A stretch of DNA of 64,000 nt from Ampelomyces quisqualis (taxonomy: Eukaryota > Ascomycota > Dothideomycetes > Pleosporales > Phaeosphaeriaceae). The stretch spans positions 1,984,001 to 2,048,000 of the forward strand of contig JAGTXZ010000020.1 of NCBI GenBank assembly GCA_018398575.1, in the 5' to 3' direction. Numbering within the stretch: position 1 is the first letter of the stretch; the number at the start of each line of letters is the position of its first letter. Positions 37,590 to 48,576 of this stretch are shown piece after piece. The position numbers were made by a program, and so were the translations under genes. The notes under the pieces are model-generated. The model ran no database searches. It saw nothing but the letters and a program-made list of their open reading frames with translations, and was not told where the DNA came from.

Positions 37590-38060
37590 AGCAGGGGTAG
37601 CTTACTTAAGTTAATAAAGTACTAATTAGCGTAGCAACGCAGTATAAATTATCGTTTTATTACTACTATAAGGCTAAATACAGCCTACTAGCGTAATCCT
37701 AGGCTCTTAGGCTTAGATACTGCTATATGTTAGTGTTAGGAGTAAAATAAGCTTTGTGTTAGAGCTGCAGCAGAGAAGTCTTACTATATAGTAAGAAAAC
37801 GCCCCTACTTTTAAGGCGTAACAGCAACAATAAGATTAGTAATTTAACTAAACGTAGCAGTTAGATAGTAAAGGAAGACTCTATGCATTAACCTCCTGTA
37901 GTATAGCATAGATATCTAGCAGTAGGAGAATAATTATTGTTTTAAAGTCTAAGTACATGTAATTTTCTCGCTATAGTGTAATGTTTGCTACGTAGTAGAG
38001 GATATTAGATAATATCTTAAAATGTAGTACGCAATATTAGTATAATGTAATCTTAAAATC
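37590..38060 (-). repeat. Diverged inverted duplicate, left arm
   Basis: Reverse complement of this interval aligns with 39,510-39,960. Best shared blocks are CGCCTTAAAAGTAGGGGC, a GTACTTAGACTTTAxAACAAT block, and a CTATxGTAGTA-like region. The translated pieces also match (YALKVGAF versus CALKVGAL). Confidence 0.65.
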
Positions 38061-39100
38061 TAGGTCGCTGTCTGCTATACACTTTACTTCTCTTTCTTCT
38101 TTCTTAATATATCTTGCTTTATTGCTTAACGTAATCTCTTTAGAAGGCGTTTCTAATCTCTTTCTCTTCTTAACTCCTAGCATAACAGTATGCTTGATAA
38201 GTGCATTTTGCCTTCTAGTCTTATCTTCTACAGTAACAAGATATTGGCAGAGATCCTGCATAGAAATTATAATTTTCTGCTCTTTGCTGTTAATTATATC
38301 CCTTATAAGCTCTTTATAAGCAAAGTTAGATAAGTATAGTTATAGGCCTAGGTAATTTATAGGGTTTTCTTGTTTATAACAAAATACCTGTAGAATATAT
38401 TAAGGACAAAAGATAAAAATAAGTAGAGTAGGATTAGCAAATACTTAATCTTTAACTTCTCTAACTACTTGTAACTCTAGCCTATCCCTATTAGCATTAG
38501 GAAAGAGCCTAGTACGCTATACTAACAATGTTGCTTTGCGCTTCTTCCTCCTACTGTATTTAATGTCTAGCCTAACAACAACTTGTACGCTAGTATCTAA
38601 GTCTATAAGATAATCTTCTGCAAGCTATTCTAGCCTCTTTTGCTTTTGTAAATATGCAACTTTAATAATAACCCCTAGATATTATGTATTATTATGCTAG
38701 AAGAAGGCATCTGGCTTGTATTTTAACTTTGCGCTAGAAGGACTGTTTTCAACTAAAAAATATATCTTAGTAGATTGGGCTAGGCGCACGTATTTTATCT
38801 AACTTTAAATTATGTCTTTAACTCCGTTAATAAAGCGCTTGTGTACACTAGTTAGCATCTAAACAGTAACCTAATAACTCTCTAGGTAATAGTTATGTCT
38901 GTAAAGATATAGTTAGTAGCTGCTTCTACTACTCTTAAGCGCATATACTATATCTTGTCCTTTACAAATCCTAACAGTGTCTTATTATTCTTAAGTAGCT
39001 GTTCTATTTTAGCGTATTCTCCTGATAACAGCTAAAATTCTGTCCAAGAGTCCTAGTTGGTATACCTTCTAGCCTACCTGTCTCTAAAAAGTGTAATAAC
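38037..39100 (-). other. Decayed minus-strand remnant between inverted duplicates
   Basis: An open 74-codon minus frame (38,037-38,261, charged, with a KKRKRLE basic cluster) continues through stops upstream to about 39,050. No family recognised. The opposing plus-strand 65-codon ORF at 38,122-38,319 is its shadow. Confidence 0.3.
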
Positions 39101-39509
39101 TTACTAGGCTTAAGAAAAGGACTTCTTTGTTAGTTAGTAGAGGTGTAAAGAGCAGGTTTGCGAAACTAGAAGGCAGCGTAGCTTCTTTCTTAGGAAGATT
39201 ATATAGTATAGACATAGCTAGGTACTAGACTGTATTGCGAAGTTGCACGATATTGTTGCGTAGACAGATAGCAGTAGAAACTACTACGCTAGTTAACTTA
39301 GCAAACAACGCTATATTGCTAGCCAACTAATAGCACACCTGCAACTAAGGCAGTAAGTTAGCCTAAAGCGTTAAAAAGAGCTTGTACAGAACAAGAAAGC
39401 TACTTTTATCTTTTGAAAAATGCGATAGAGGAAAGTGTTTGTCTTGCAGGTTAAACTACCTTATCTTTGTTCCTGCAGGGCGTCTACATAGATAAGAGTA
39501 GTTGTTAAC

Positions 39510-39960
39510 TAGGTAATATAATATTGCTTACTACGTAACGTAAAGTACTACCTGCGTAGCAAGAAAAACAACAAGTACTTAGACTTTAGAACAATTTACT
39601 TCTATCTGCATTAAGACTGCTGTGCTATACTGTTTAGAGTAGATACTAGTAGTTATCCTGTACTATTCTTACACTATATATAGTAAAGTTACTAACTTTA
39701 TTGTTACCTTTGCGCCTTAAAAGTAGGGGCCTTGTTTTGCTGCGTAGTATAACTCTCCTGCTATAGCTCTAAATACACTATTCTATTGCTATTAGAGTTG
39801 AAACAATACAGTGTTAGTTGTCTATAGCCTAACTATATGCTAATAGGTCCTTATTAGCCCTATAGTAGATATTGTAGGATAATTTATGCAATGTTGCCCT
39901 GTAGTTTAGTACGTTACTACTAACTTAACAAATAAGCAGGTAATTCTAGTTATCTTACAG
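39510..39960 (+). repeat. Diverged inverted duplicate, right arm
   Basis: Partner of 37,590-38,060 in opposite orientation. The arms are about 450 bp with many transitions between them, so the duplication predates much of the RIP. Confidence 0.65.
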
Positions 39961-41480
39961 CGTTAGTTTGTATCTTACATAATATATAATATAGTAAACT
40001 AATTAACGTAGTTAGGGGTCTGTAGCTAGTAGCCTATGTTAGGAGCCCTAAATAGAATAAAATAGGTTATGTGCGCCTAGGTTAAACCTTACGTAAGTTA
40101 AGCTAATCTGCAAGTTCTTAGTAGTAAAAGAGGTGCAATAGCCTGCTCTGCGTTATAGTTAATAGACTCTAACTATAACGTTGTTTGCTCTAATCTTCTA
40201 GTATACTTAATGTCTTTAGCTGCATTTAATTACGCACTATTAATGTGCGCTAACTTGCAGGGTTCTCTAGTTACACTACTCCCTATAGTAATTAGACCTC
40301 CTAAAGTCTAGCGATTTGCATACACTTAATGCTTGTTATATCCTAGCTAAACAACCTAGGCGCTCTGTGTAATTAGCTAGGCATAGGGTGTTATTATACA
40401 GTAGTAACTAGTATTAGTTTCTAGATCTTGCAATCTACTTATTGTTGCTATATGTTACTCTATTTCTACGCTTGCTATCTTAGTGTTCTCCTGTAATTAA
40501 TCTTCTTTTATAAGTATAGTTAAGAATCTAGGAATTTAGGACAGAAATAGAGCATGGAATGTAATAGGGCTGGCCTTACAAATAGTAGGAATGCAACAAA
40601 CTGTAAGTAGTGCAGGACCTTACTACTATTAGCCTATGCACGCTAATCAGAAGCTTTTGCTAAGCCTACTCTTAAACTGTATTAGTTTTACTGTTAGATT
40701 GTAGTGCGTGTAAAACTGTGTAGCTTTAAGTAAATTTATTTACAAGAGGCGCAAATAATATAGTAATTAGTATTAAACATGTAATAACATAAATTAATGT
40801 AAGGTGTTACTAGTAAACGCTGTTATCCTGTCCTATTATCTATCTATTTAAGCTTCAAATTAGAAGCTATTAGTACTCTTGAATTCTTGCTGTACAGTTT
40901 TACAACGCCTTCTAGATTCTATTTTCCTTAACAATTTAAAATTCTTAACCTTCTCCTTATACTACTTAAGTGTCTACTTAGATTGTAAGTACCTTAGCAC
41001 CTACTATTTAGACATAAGAGTAGCTATAGCCTCTGTATTATGTTAATATTATCTAGAGCATTTTAAATTACACTTTAAGCACTACTAATTCTTTAAATTA
41101 AGTTAAATTACGCCTATCTACCTCTGGCACCTAACGCGCCTAATAACGTGTTAGAAAGCTACCTAACAGCGTCTGGGTATATGCATTGCATACATAACAA
41201 GCTTATTAATATCAAAGATTAAGCTAGCGCTAATACTAAGTATAGGAGATAATTAACAGCTTTATATATACAATCTTATTAAGTAATAATTACACGCACA
41301 TTCTACAGCTAAAAGACAATAAGAAGCGCCTGTAGGGCAACTAGAGGAGTTACAGTAGTTTTGGGCACAGACGCAGACAATGCAAGTAAAATTATAGGGA
41401 AGAATTAGAAATATTAGAGCGCACAGTTTATCTAAACACCAAAAGAAGAAACCTATTGCTATGCGATAATTTCTCTTTGT
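39961..41480. other. AT-rich degraded sequence, nothing assigned
   Basis: No motif or repeat supported. The 94-codon minus ORF at 41,262-41,546 overlaps the C-terminal end of the DUF3435 pseudogene in another frame and is treated as chance. Confidence 0.45.
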
Positions 41481-44084
41481 TGCACTGTGCACTAGTAAGG
41501 GAAATGCAGACGCATTAGTAAGATACCTTATAAATAACAAGTGCATGCCTCTTAAAGTGTACTATATCTACTAAAATATTAAGACATTAAGGGTAGCGGC
41601 ATTAGAACTCTAACTAAAGTTTACTAAGTTAGAAATACTTCTCTATATGCTTCTTTAGAACATCTTTTTATAGAATATAGCGCATCCTTTACTTATACAA
41701 GAACTCTTTATTTCCTATACAGATAAGGCATATAAAGTAAGGGACTATAAGTAGAAATTGCTGTTAAGTCTACATCTCTGTAACGTTTTTGGACTATAGT
41801 ACGTTAAGCTCTTTTTTTACAATTACGCTATCTTAATTATTAGTACCCTTGTTTTGTTTGTTTAAAAATAATAAGCTATTGTTATATGCGACCAAATCAG
41901 CCCTTTTCTACTTACATGCCTGTAGCTGCTGCGTCTCTTATTTGTGGCATAGTCTAGCTAAAGTTCGCACAAATCTTATCTAGGCTTTATTGTTCTAAAT
42001 TAGCTTAAAGAGTATGCTAGCAATAGTAGCTCTCTCTTGAAGTTTAAACTTAATAGCTGGTAGCGTTAGGACTTTGTCTGCGGCTATTCTACTAAGTTGC
42101 CTAGCTATCTTAATTGTGTTAATTGATTTATAGAACTTATAGATAGCTAAATCTAATTGTTCTCTGTACATCTTCTAATATATACTACCAATTTTTTGCT
42201 TTGTGTCCTTGTATTTCTTGTAAAGATTAGTCTCTTTACCTTTTAAGAGTAGATAGAAGCCTTACTTATAAAGCTATTCTTTGTACGTTTCTTACTCTTT
42301 ATAAAGGTTTATAAGTGTAGGGTTGTTCTATATTTTCTCCTGTTGCTTGTTACCTAGCTCTGTAGGTGCACGCTAATTCTGTAACAAGCCTATCTGCGCT
42401 ACAGATTAGATAAGAAGGTCTTCTAAAGAGCTTCTAAAGTAGATAGACTAAAAGTTGCAGGTAATATGCGTTAGCGTGTAGTACTTTTCATATATGCTCT
42501 TAAGATAACCTATAGTCTGGTTCTGTTCTACAGGGTTAAGAGCGCCTAGTAGAATCTATTAGTTTAGATAAAAGTAGAGCAACACGCAATGCAAGGCAGA
42601 CGTACTATTAATATTTCTTCTTAAAGCCTATTGTAGTTAGTACAGCTCTAATGGTTTTTTAAAGCCTATAATACGTCCTAGACGTACAAATATGTTACAG
42701 TATTTTGCGTATAGAAACGCCTTCTCTTTTAGTATATAGACACCCTTAGCTGTATTCCTAACGTTGCAGAGGAATAGTTAGTTTAGCAACTCTTTTTTCT
42801 ATTTGATACAGAGTACGTTACAGTCTGCAGGTATAGTTAAGTTAAATATATCCTAAACACTTAAAAATTTATCTCTTAACAATCTTTAACTAACGCTAAT
42901 GCCTAAAATGTAGGAAACTATACAGAAGGCAGGTGTCTCTTCTAAGCAAAAGGTAAACTTTTTTCTGCAATATATTAGCAAGACTTTTAGCTTTAACAAC
43001 TGCTGTAACTTACAGTTTGCTATCCTTTTCTTTATTTTTAACGTTCTTAAGATTAACATTTGCTACAACAGTGCTCTAGCTAGCATCTACAACGCTGCGA
43101 ACCTTTAAAAGTTTAATATTCTTAAATAAGAGTGCCTTGTTGCTGCCTTTAGCACTTGCACTTTTAACAATAGCTCTAGGTCTTGTTACTGTAGCAGCGC
43201 TAAGGAGTAGAAGTAGTAATATCTAGATTTAGATAAAACTATACAGGGGTTTAGTGTTATCTACCTAGAGTGCGTAAAAGATAGCATAAAGGTCCTAGAC
43301 GTACATAGCATGCTTTTCCTTCTTAGATTTGTTAAGCATTAGAGTTAGAATCTACTATTACGATGTTAGCGCAGCATAATAAGAAAGAGAAACATATCTA
43401 TTAGAACATACGTTACAAACGTTAGTAAGGACATCTGCGTCTATTATATAGCGTGTGAGATCTATGTAGTATATACTAAGCCTTTTCCAATAGCTCTGTA
43501 TTAAGCTCTCTTTCTTAACTTAGGAATGCTTCTTCTGCTAGTAGAGGTACACTTTAAAAGTCTCTAGATTGCATACGCGTAGTTATTCTTCTTAAGACTA
43601 CTTAGTCTATGTTATAATCTTAAAATAGTATCTAACTTATTTTAGTTAAAAATCTATAAAGATAAGGCGCATACTAAGACTATAGACCTTACCTTTTCTA
43701 AAAGTTGCCTTCTCTTTTCTATAACTTAACTGTATAAGGGGTATAGTTTAGCTTTGCTAGCCCCTTCGCCCTTAGTTAAGCAATATCCTTTAGGATCTCT
43801 TAGGCTTTAGAGTCTAGACCTGCGTCTTGCTCTAGCAGCGAGGTAAAACCAGCATCTTCGCTTATACTTAGCTTAATCTTAATATCTATTTCTACCTTAG
43901 TATTAGAGTCTAAGTACGTGTTAGAGAACAAGTTAGTATCTAACTGTTCTTCTAGGCATAATTCAGCAGCTAAAGATAGGCTGATTTAACGCAATAAGTA
44001 ATAGTTCTGCATTAGAGCGGCAGTTTTAATAGTAATAGAGGTAGCTAGTTTTCTTTAAATAGTTTTCTTTGTAGAGGACAGCAT
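41480..44084 (-). pseudogene. DUF3435 (Captain-type tyrosine recombinase family) protein with C-terminal C2H2 fingers, RIP-damaged
   Basis: From ATG at 44,084 on the minus strand, reading through TAG/TAA stops gives about 860 codons matching the fungal DUF3435 family along its length. Segments include RFLTKIRYYFK, LETFKVYLYQQKKHS and RLSIYYIDLTRYI (about 43,450-43,680), then KKEKHAMYVQDLYAIFYALW and TVTRPRAIVKSASAKGSN (about 43,140-43,310), which hold the Arg of the first catalytic box. Next are PVEQNQTIGYLKSIYEKYY (about 42,480-42,545), the box that carries conserved His/Tyr positions in intact members, and APTELG and KGKETNLYKKYKDTK. The C-terminus has a CLICIGNKEF segment and a C2H2 finger CRYP*C ... 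HFKRH (about 41,540-41,615). Known: DUF3435 proteins are Crypton-like tyrosine recombinases and include the Captains that mobilise Starships. Gene content, length and finger position fit an intact ancestor. Present copy is inactive. Confidence 0.8.
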
Positions 44085-44430
44085 TGTAGTAGGACGCAAG
44101 CGACGATAGAAGGCTTAGTAGAAGAAGTAGGAGAAGTAGGAGAGGCGATAGTAAAAAGGATATTAGGCATGCTATTACTTTAAGTAGGTGCTGGTCTGTA
44201 GGCTACCTAGGCGCAGTGCTATTCTTAAGTTTTGCAAAAGCGCAGACAGTAGTTGCAAGCTTGCTTTACTAGCAGCGCAATATAACTAGGACACTGCAGT
44301 AAGGTAAGGCTCTACTTAGTATAGGAAGTAAGTATAGGTTAAGTTAAAGCAGCAATGTAACAGAGACTAAGTAAGGTAGAAGTGCTGCCAAAAGCAGCAG
44401 CTAAAGACATCCTAAAAGAAATGTATTTCT
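44085..44430. other. Interval upstream of DUF3435 relic
   Basis: AT-rich but less extreme than the satellite zone to its right, with purine-rich GAAGTAGGAGAAG repeats near 44,125. Would include the relic's promoter; no element terminus recognised. Confidence 0.4.
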
Positions 44431-45828
44431 ACTGCTACATATATATTAGTAGTTATAATGTATATTTATTTTTAGTTATAATTTAAATTTATTTTTAGTT
44501 ATACTTAATTTCTATATTTAGTTATACTTTATATTTATACTTAATAATACTAAATAGTTTAATAAACTATAAGTCTTTGTCTCTTAAAGATATATACACT
44601 TAAGTATAATATATAAATAAAATATATATATAATTTAAGTAAAGTTCTAAAGTTAATCTATATATAGAAAAGAACTAAAAGATTTAATAAATTACCTATA
44701 CTTAGTTATTTTATATAAGTTTATATTATTTTATAACTAGTCTCTGTTTATATAGAATAAGTCTAAAATCTTTTAGAATAAGTTTATATTCTTTTAGAAT
44801 AAGTTAATATTCTTTTAAAGTAAGTCTATATTCTTTTTAAATAAGTCTATACTCTTTTAAAATTTTTAAAAAAGTTATATTCTTTTAGAATTTCTAAAAA
44901 GTTAACATTTATTTAGAATTAGGTTATATTCTTCTAGAACACGTCTATATTATTACTTTTAAATATAGGTTTTTTAGTTACTTTTAAAGATAAAATTTAG
45001 AATAAGTTTAGTTAACTTACACCTTTATTAAAGTAGTCTACTAGTAGATAGTACTTAGTAAGCTAACTAGATAATTTATAAAAGTTACTCTACTTCTTAT
45101 TTTTTTCTTTTTTTTCTACTATTAGTATCTAGATAGCTATTTAATAGTTTTAATAGAGTTACTAGATCTAGTAGAATAGCTACTTTTTATTCTATTATAA
45201 TAGCTACTTTTAAGCTAGTAAATAAATTCTCTCTACTTTTAAATCTAGTAGTGTTAAGACTTAATAATCTATTATAGTATTATAAGCCTATATAGCTACT
45301 TTCTAATAGTCTAAAGATTACTTAATTTAGACTAGTATTAGTAAAGTTCTAAGAGTACTTATCTTCTAATTTAGTAGTATATTACTAAATACTAATCTAA
45401 ATTAGGTAATTTATAGATTATTAAATAGCTAAATATAAAGTTTATAATTAAGTAAAGTATCTTATTACGCTAATATATAAATAGCTAAAGCTAGAATTTA
45501 ATAAAAGTAGATACTACTCTAATCCTAACCTTTCTAGTACTATAGCCTACTTTTTATTATATTATAATAGCTACTTTTATTATACTAGAATAGCTACTTT
45601 TTATTCTATTATAATAGGCTAAGGTAACTATTTAGTATTAGACTCTAGAGTATTATTTAATACTAGTATACTTTAAAAGTTTTATACTTAAAAAGTATTA
45701 TATTATACTAAAGTTATATACTCTTAGAATACCTTAAAATACTTAAGTTATATACTCTTAGAATATTTTAATATACTAAACTTATATACTCTATTTAATA
45801 GTAGCTAGTAGCTAATAGAATAACTTAA
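44430..45828. repeat. Very AT-rich satellite zone with 21-bp minisatellite
   Basis: 44,435-44,540 repeats TTATTTTTAGTTATA-like words. 44,750-44,952 is a 21-bp minisatellite (CTTTTAGAATAAGTTTATATT, about seven variant units). A TAGCTACTTTTTATTCTATT word recurs near 45,178, 45,540 and 45,590. No coding potential. Confidence 0.75.
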
Positions 45829-46082
<254 letters not shown>

Positions 46083-46270
46083 TTGTATATATTTACGTAT
46101 AAATATATAATATATAACGTATATATAATATATATATATATACGTGTTATATGCGTGTAGATATATTACACACGTATATATGTGTTACATGCGTGTATAC
46201 CACGTGCGTATATACGTATCACGTGCGTGTATACGTATTACGTGCGTGTATACGTGTTACGTGCGTATAC
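46083..46270. repeat. Alternating purine-pyrimidine repeat (TA/CG/TG-rich)
   Basis: ATATATAT tract followed by about 20-bp imperfect repeats of ACGTGCGTGTATACGTATT. The 74-codon frame at 46,144-46,368 lies in it and is low-complexity (YxCYxR repeats), so not called. Such sequence can adopt Z-DNA or cruciform structures. Confidence 0.85.
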
Positions 46271-46575
46271 TTACAACTTCAAGGTCTAAGCTTTTAGACG
46301 AAAAAAGCGCGCACAGACAGAAAACAACAAATCTACACAACTACTACAAGAGCTACAGAACAGATTAATTCTTCTAAGCAAAAGGAGGAGGTAGAGGCAG
46401 TATAGACGGTCGCTTCGCGAAAATTACAGGTCGTGCAGGGCCGCTGCGCGGGAGTTAGACTTAGGCTGTTAATAAGTAGATGCGAACCATTACCGGTCAT
46501 TGGTATTTACCCGCAATCGCAGCCGATTATCTAGAGCATCTTCATTCTAGGCTCACATCGCCTTTTGAGGTCGCC
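46271..46575. other. Transition from AT-rich block to GC-balanced DNA
   Basis: Composition shifts within about 150 bp. A small inverted motif GGTCGCTTCGCGAAAA sits near 46,408. No ORF or element end recognised. Confidence 0.6.
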
Positions 46576-46914
46576 TTACAGAAACTGACGCTGGCTGCCA
46601 GCCAATAAAATGTGTGGCTGAGCCAGTGGCTTGCAGTCAGTCCAGTGGAATGCGTGTGCTTCTGCCGTCGTGACACCCAGCTTGACAACACTCCTTGCTA
46701 TTTTTGGGCGCCAGACATACATGGTTACCGCATTCGGCTTCTCACAAGGTATTTTGGGAATGGTGTTGCCTTCAAAGTCAGATGAGCGGTATGCATGGTC
46801 TGCTATTCCGAGGAACTGAGTGGGCGATTGAATGAGCACGCACAAGGCTTCATATCTGAGGATAGCCTCGGACTGCGCATCGATTGAGCCTCCGCGACCT
46901 CTTCTTCGTTTCAC
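46576..46914 (-). CDS. Possible small hypothetical protein, 112 codons or 3' exon of a larger gene
   Basis: An uninterrupted minus frame with ordinary amino-acid composition (for example KIPCEKPNAVTMYVWRPK and GVTTAEAHAFHW), unlike the biased shadows elsewhere, ending in TAA... stop at 46,576. It overlaps the first 31 bp of the plus-strand 381-residue ORF. No family is recognised and no splice partner upstream could be fixed. It could be a truncated gene at the edge of the AT-rich block. Weak call. Confidence 0.3.
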   Translation of the reverse strand: MKRRRGRGGSIDAQSEAILRYEALCVLIQSPTQFLGIADHAYRSSDFEGNTIPKIPCEKPNAVTMYVWRPKIARSVVKLGVTTAEAHAFHWTDCKPLAQPHILLAGSQRQFL

Positions 46915-48029
46915 TCGTGCGGTGTATGTTGCAGGGCTACATACCGATGCCCCTCATATCTCCCGTCTTCCAGGACGTTACTACGATTAACTATACCCTT
47001 GAATGGCCACACCTTGAGAACCCGAGCAACACGACATTTGCTGGATCAACGCAGATCGACATCTGTAGATGTGGACAGAAGAGTACGGAAGCTGGCCATA
47101 TATATAAGCGGTACCGCTGTTCCCGCCCCAAGGTCAAGTTCGAGACTCTAGATGACGGCCTATGGGTCCTTCAAGCGCCGGTCGGCCAGGTAAACCTGCT
47201 TCGACCAGCCAACGATGAGGAGATGCAGCGACGCAGAGAAGTCGATCATACAGCTGATGCCAATGCATATGTAGGAAAGAACTTCCTGCTACTTACTGGA
47301 CCATGTCCGCGTGGACGTTATCAAGCCTTTGCCACGCTGCAATTCTTGAGATCACTCACACCTGCGGCACGTCAAAGTGTAGAGCATGTCAGCCTCTTGA
47401 TCCAAGCCTACGAAGAGGACTGCTCCGACGATCAGTGCGGACTAGCATACGTGGAACTAGCGCGGTATATTCTTGAAGAGGTGCCGGCGTTCAAGAGCTT
47501 GTATCTGAATATCTGGGGCGAAGAGACGAGAATGCAAGCGCGTGAATTCGCAATGCTATTGTTCAGGCAAGGTGTGACGATCGTCATCAGTTGGGACTGG
47601 TGGGGCGAGTGCGCAGAGGAGTACACCGATATTGCCACTTTGCTCCAAGGGATCGAAACGGGTGTCGTGGTCAAGAGACCCATGTGGCAGGACGATAGAG
47701 GTGGCGTGAGTGTCTCGCAGGAAAAGACAGAGGGTTATGGAAGCGACCGGACCATGGACTTGACGAAGCTTGCACCCCGTCCAAACGCGGTTCACAACTC
47801 CAGCGACCCGTCGCTGGCCCGCAATAAGAACCCGAACGTTCCCAAGCAAGTAGCGCACGATGACGACGAAATCGACAATCCCTCCAACGCGGCCCACGCA
47901 CCCGAAGCAAACGAACAAGACCACAACAACAGCAGCAACAGCAGTACAGGCCTTGCATACCAACCACTCGATACCAAAAGAGAGCCACTCACACCCCCAC
48001 CCGAACCACCAAGCTCTAAAAACAAATAG
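46884..48029 (+). CDS. Hypothetical protein, 381 residues
   Basis: Single open frame from ATG 46,884 to TAG 48,029. Alternative in-frame starts at 46,926 and 46,950 are possible, and the first start overlaps an opposing ORF, so the N-terminus is uncertain. Residues 1 to about 270 are a mixed globular region, with FATLQFLRSLTPAARQSVEH followed by an acidic loop and VISWDWWGE. That pattern, a predicted hydrophobic helix before 'SLTPAARQSVEHVSL', recalls the C-terminal part of fungal F-box/2EXR-like hypothetical proteins, but no F-box is seen. Residues about 290-381 are low-complexity, rich in Asn, Ser, Pro and Asp, and probably disordered. It is the first recognisable host gene after the AT-rich block. 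Function unknown. Confidence 0.7.
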   Translation: MSLRDLFFVSLVRCMLQGYIPMPLISPVFQDVTTINYTLEWPHLENPSNTTFAGSTQIDICRCGQKSTEAGHIYKRYRCSRPKVKFETLDDGLWVLQAPVGQVNLLRPANDEEMQRRREVDHTADANAYVGKNFLLLTGPCPRGRYQAFATLQFLRSLTPAARQSVEHVSLLIQAYEEDCSDDQCGLAYVELARYILEEVPAFKSLYLNIWGEETRMQAREFAMLLFRQGVTIVISWDWWGECAEEYTDIATLLQGIETGVVVKRPMWQDDRGGVSVSQEKTEGYGSDRTMDLTKLAPRPNAVHNSSDPSLARNKNPNVPKQVAHDDDEIDNPSNAAHAPEANEQDHNNSSNSSTGLAYQPLDTKREPLTPPPEPPSSKNK

Positions 48030-48576
48030 TCCGATACCAATACACCCACTCCTCCCGACAGCCACACAAGCCGTCCAACACGCCAACTCGCACGTCCCGT
48101 TACGACAACAGCACGCAACCCACCCCACCCACCGCCCCGACCAATCCTTTCCCGCACAACATGTATACCCATCTTCCAGCCCATTGCCCCCACCCTTTGT
48201 AAACCCCACCTGCTCAGGGCTCCATGTCTACAACGAGCATGCGTGGTCGTGGTCGGGGCACGATGGTCGTTTCGAGTAGAGGGGGTGGGAACACGACGCC
48301 GTGGATGGGGGCATGAGTGGGTACGGATCGTGCAGGTTACGAATGTGGATGTTGGGGTGTTGTTTTGAACGAGTCCGGGGGGGGGGGGGGGTAAAAGAAT
48401 CGAGGGCAACAGACTTGAGTGTTGTGGCAAGAAGCAAGGTATGTTTTTGGCAGTCAAAGTTTAATGTTTATTTTTGGAAGGAAAAAAACGTAAACTTGTG
48501 TTGGGTATAGGAAGGAGGGGGGGGGATAATAAGTCCATGGTACGAAATTCATTTAGTATTGGTTGTTGAATCTTCT
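48030..48576. other. Intergenic interval with homopolymer G runs
   Basis: Convergent 3' regions of the hypothetical gene (+) and pyruvate decarboxylase (-). Contains a run of 14 G at about 48,378-48,391 and a second of 10 G near 48,516-48,525. Overlapping ORFs on both strands are compositional shadows. Confidence 0.6.

Noticed and set aside
41262..41546. 94-codon minus ORF with many Cys
   Set aside because: Overlaps the zinc-finger end of the DUF3435 relic in a different frame; composition is explained by RIP-depleted stops.
46144..46368. 74-codon ORF with YxCYxR repeats
   Set aside because: Encoded by the alternating purine-pyrimidine simple repeat.
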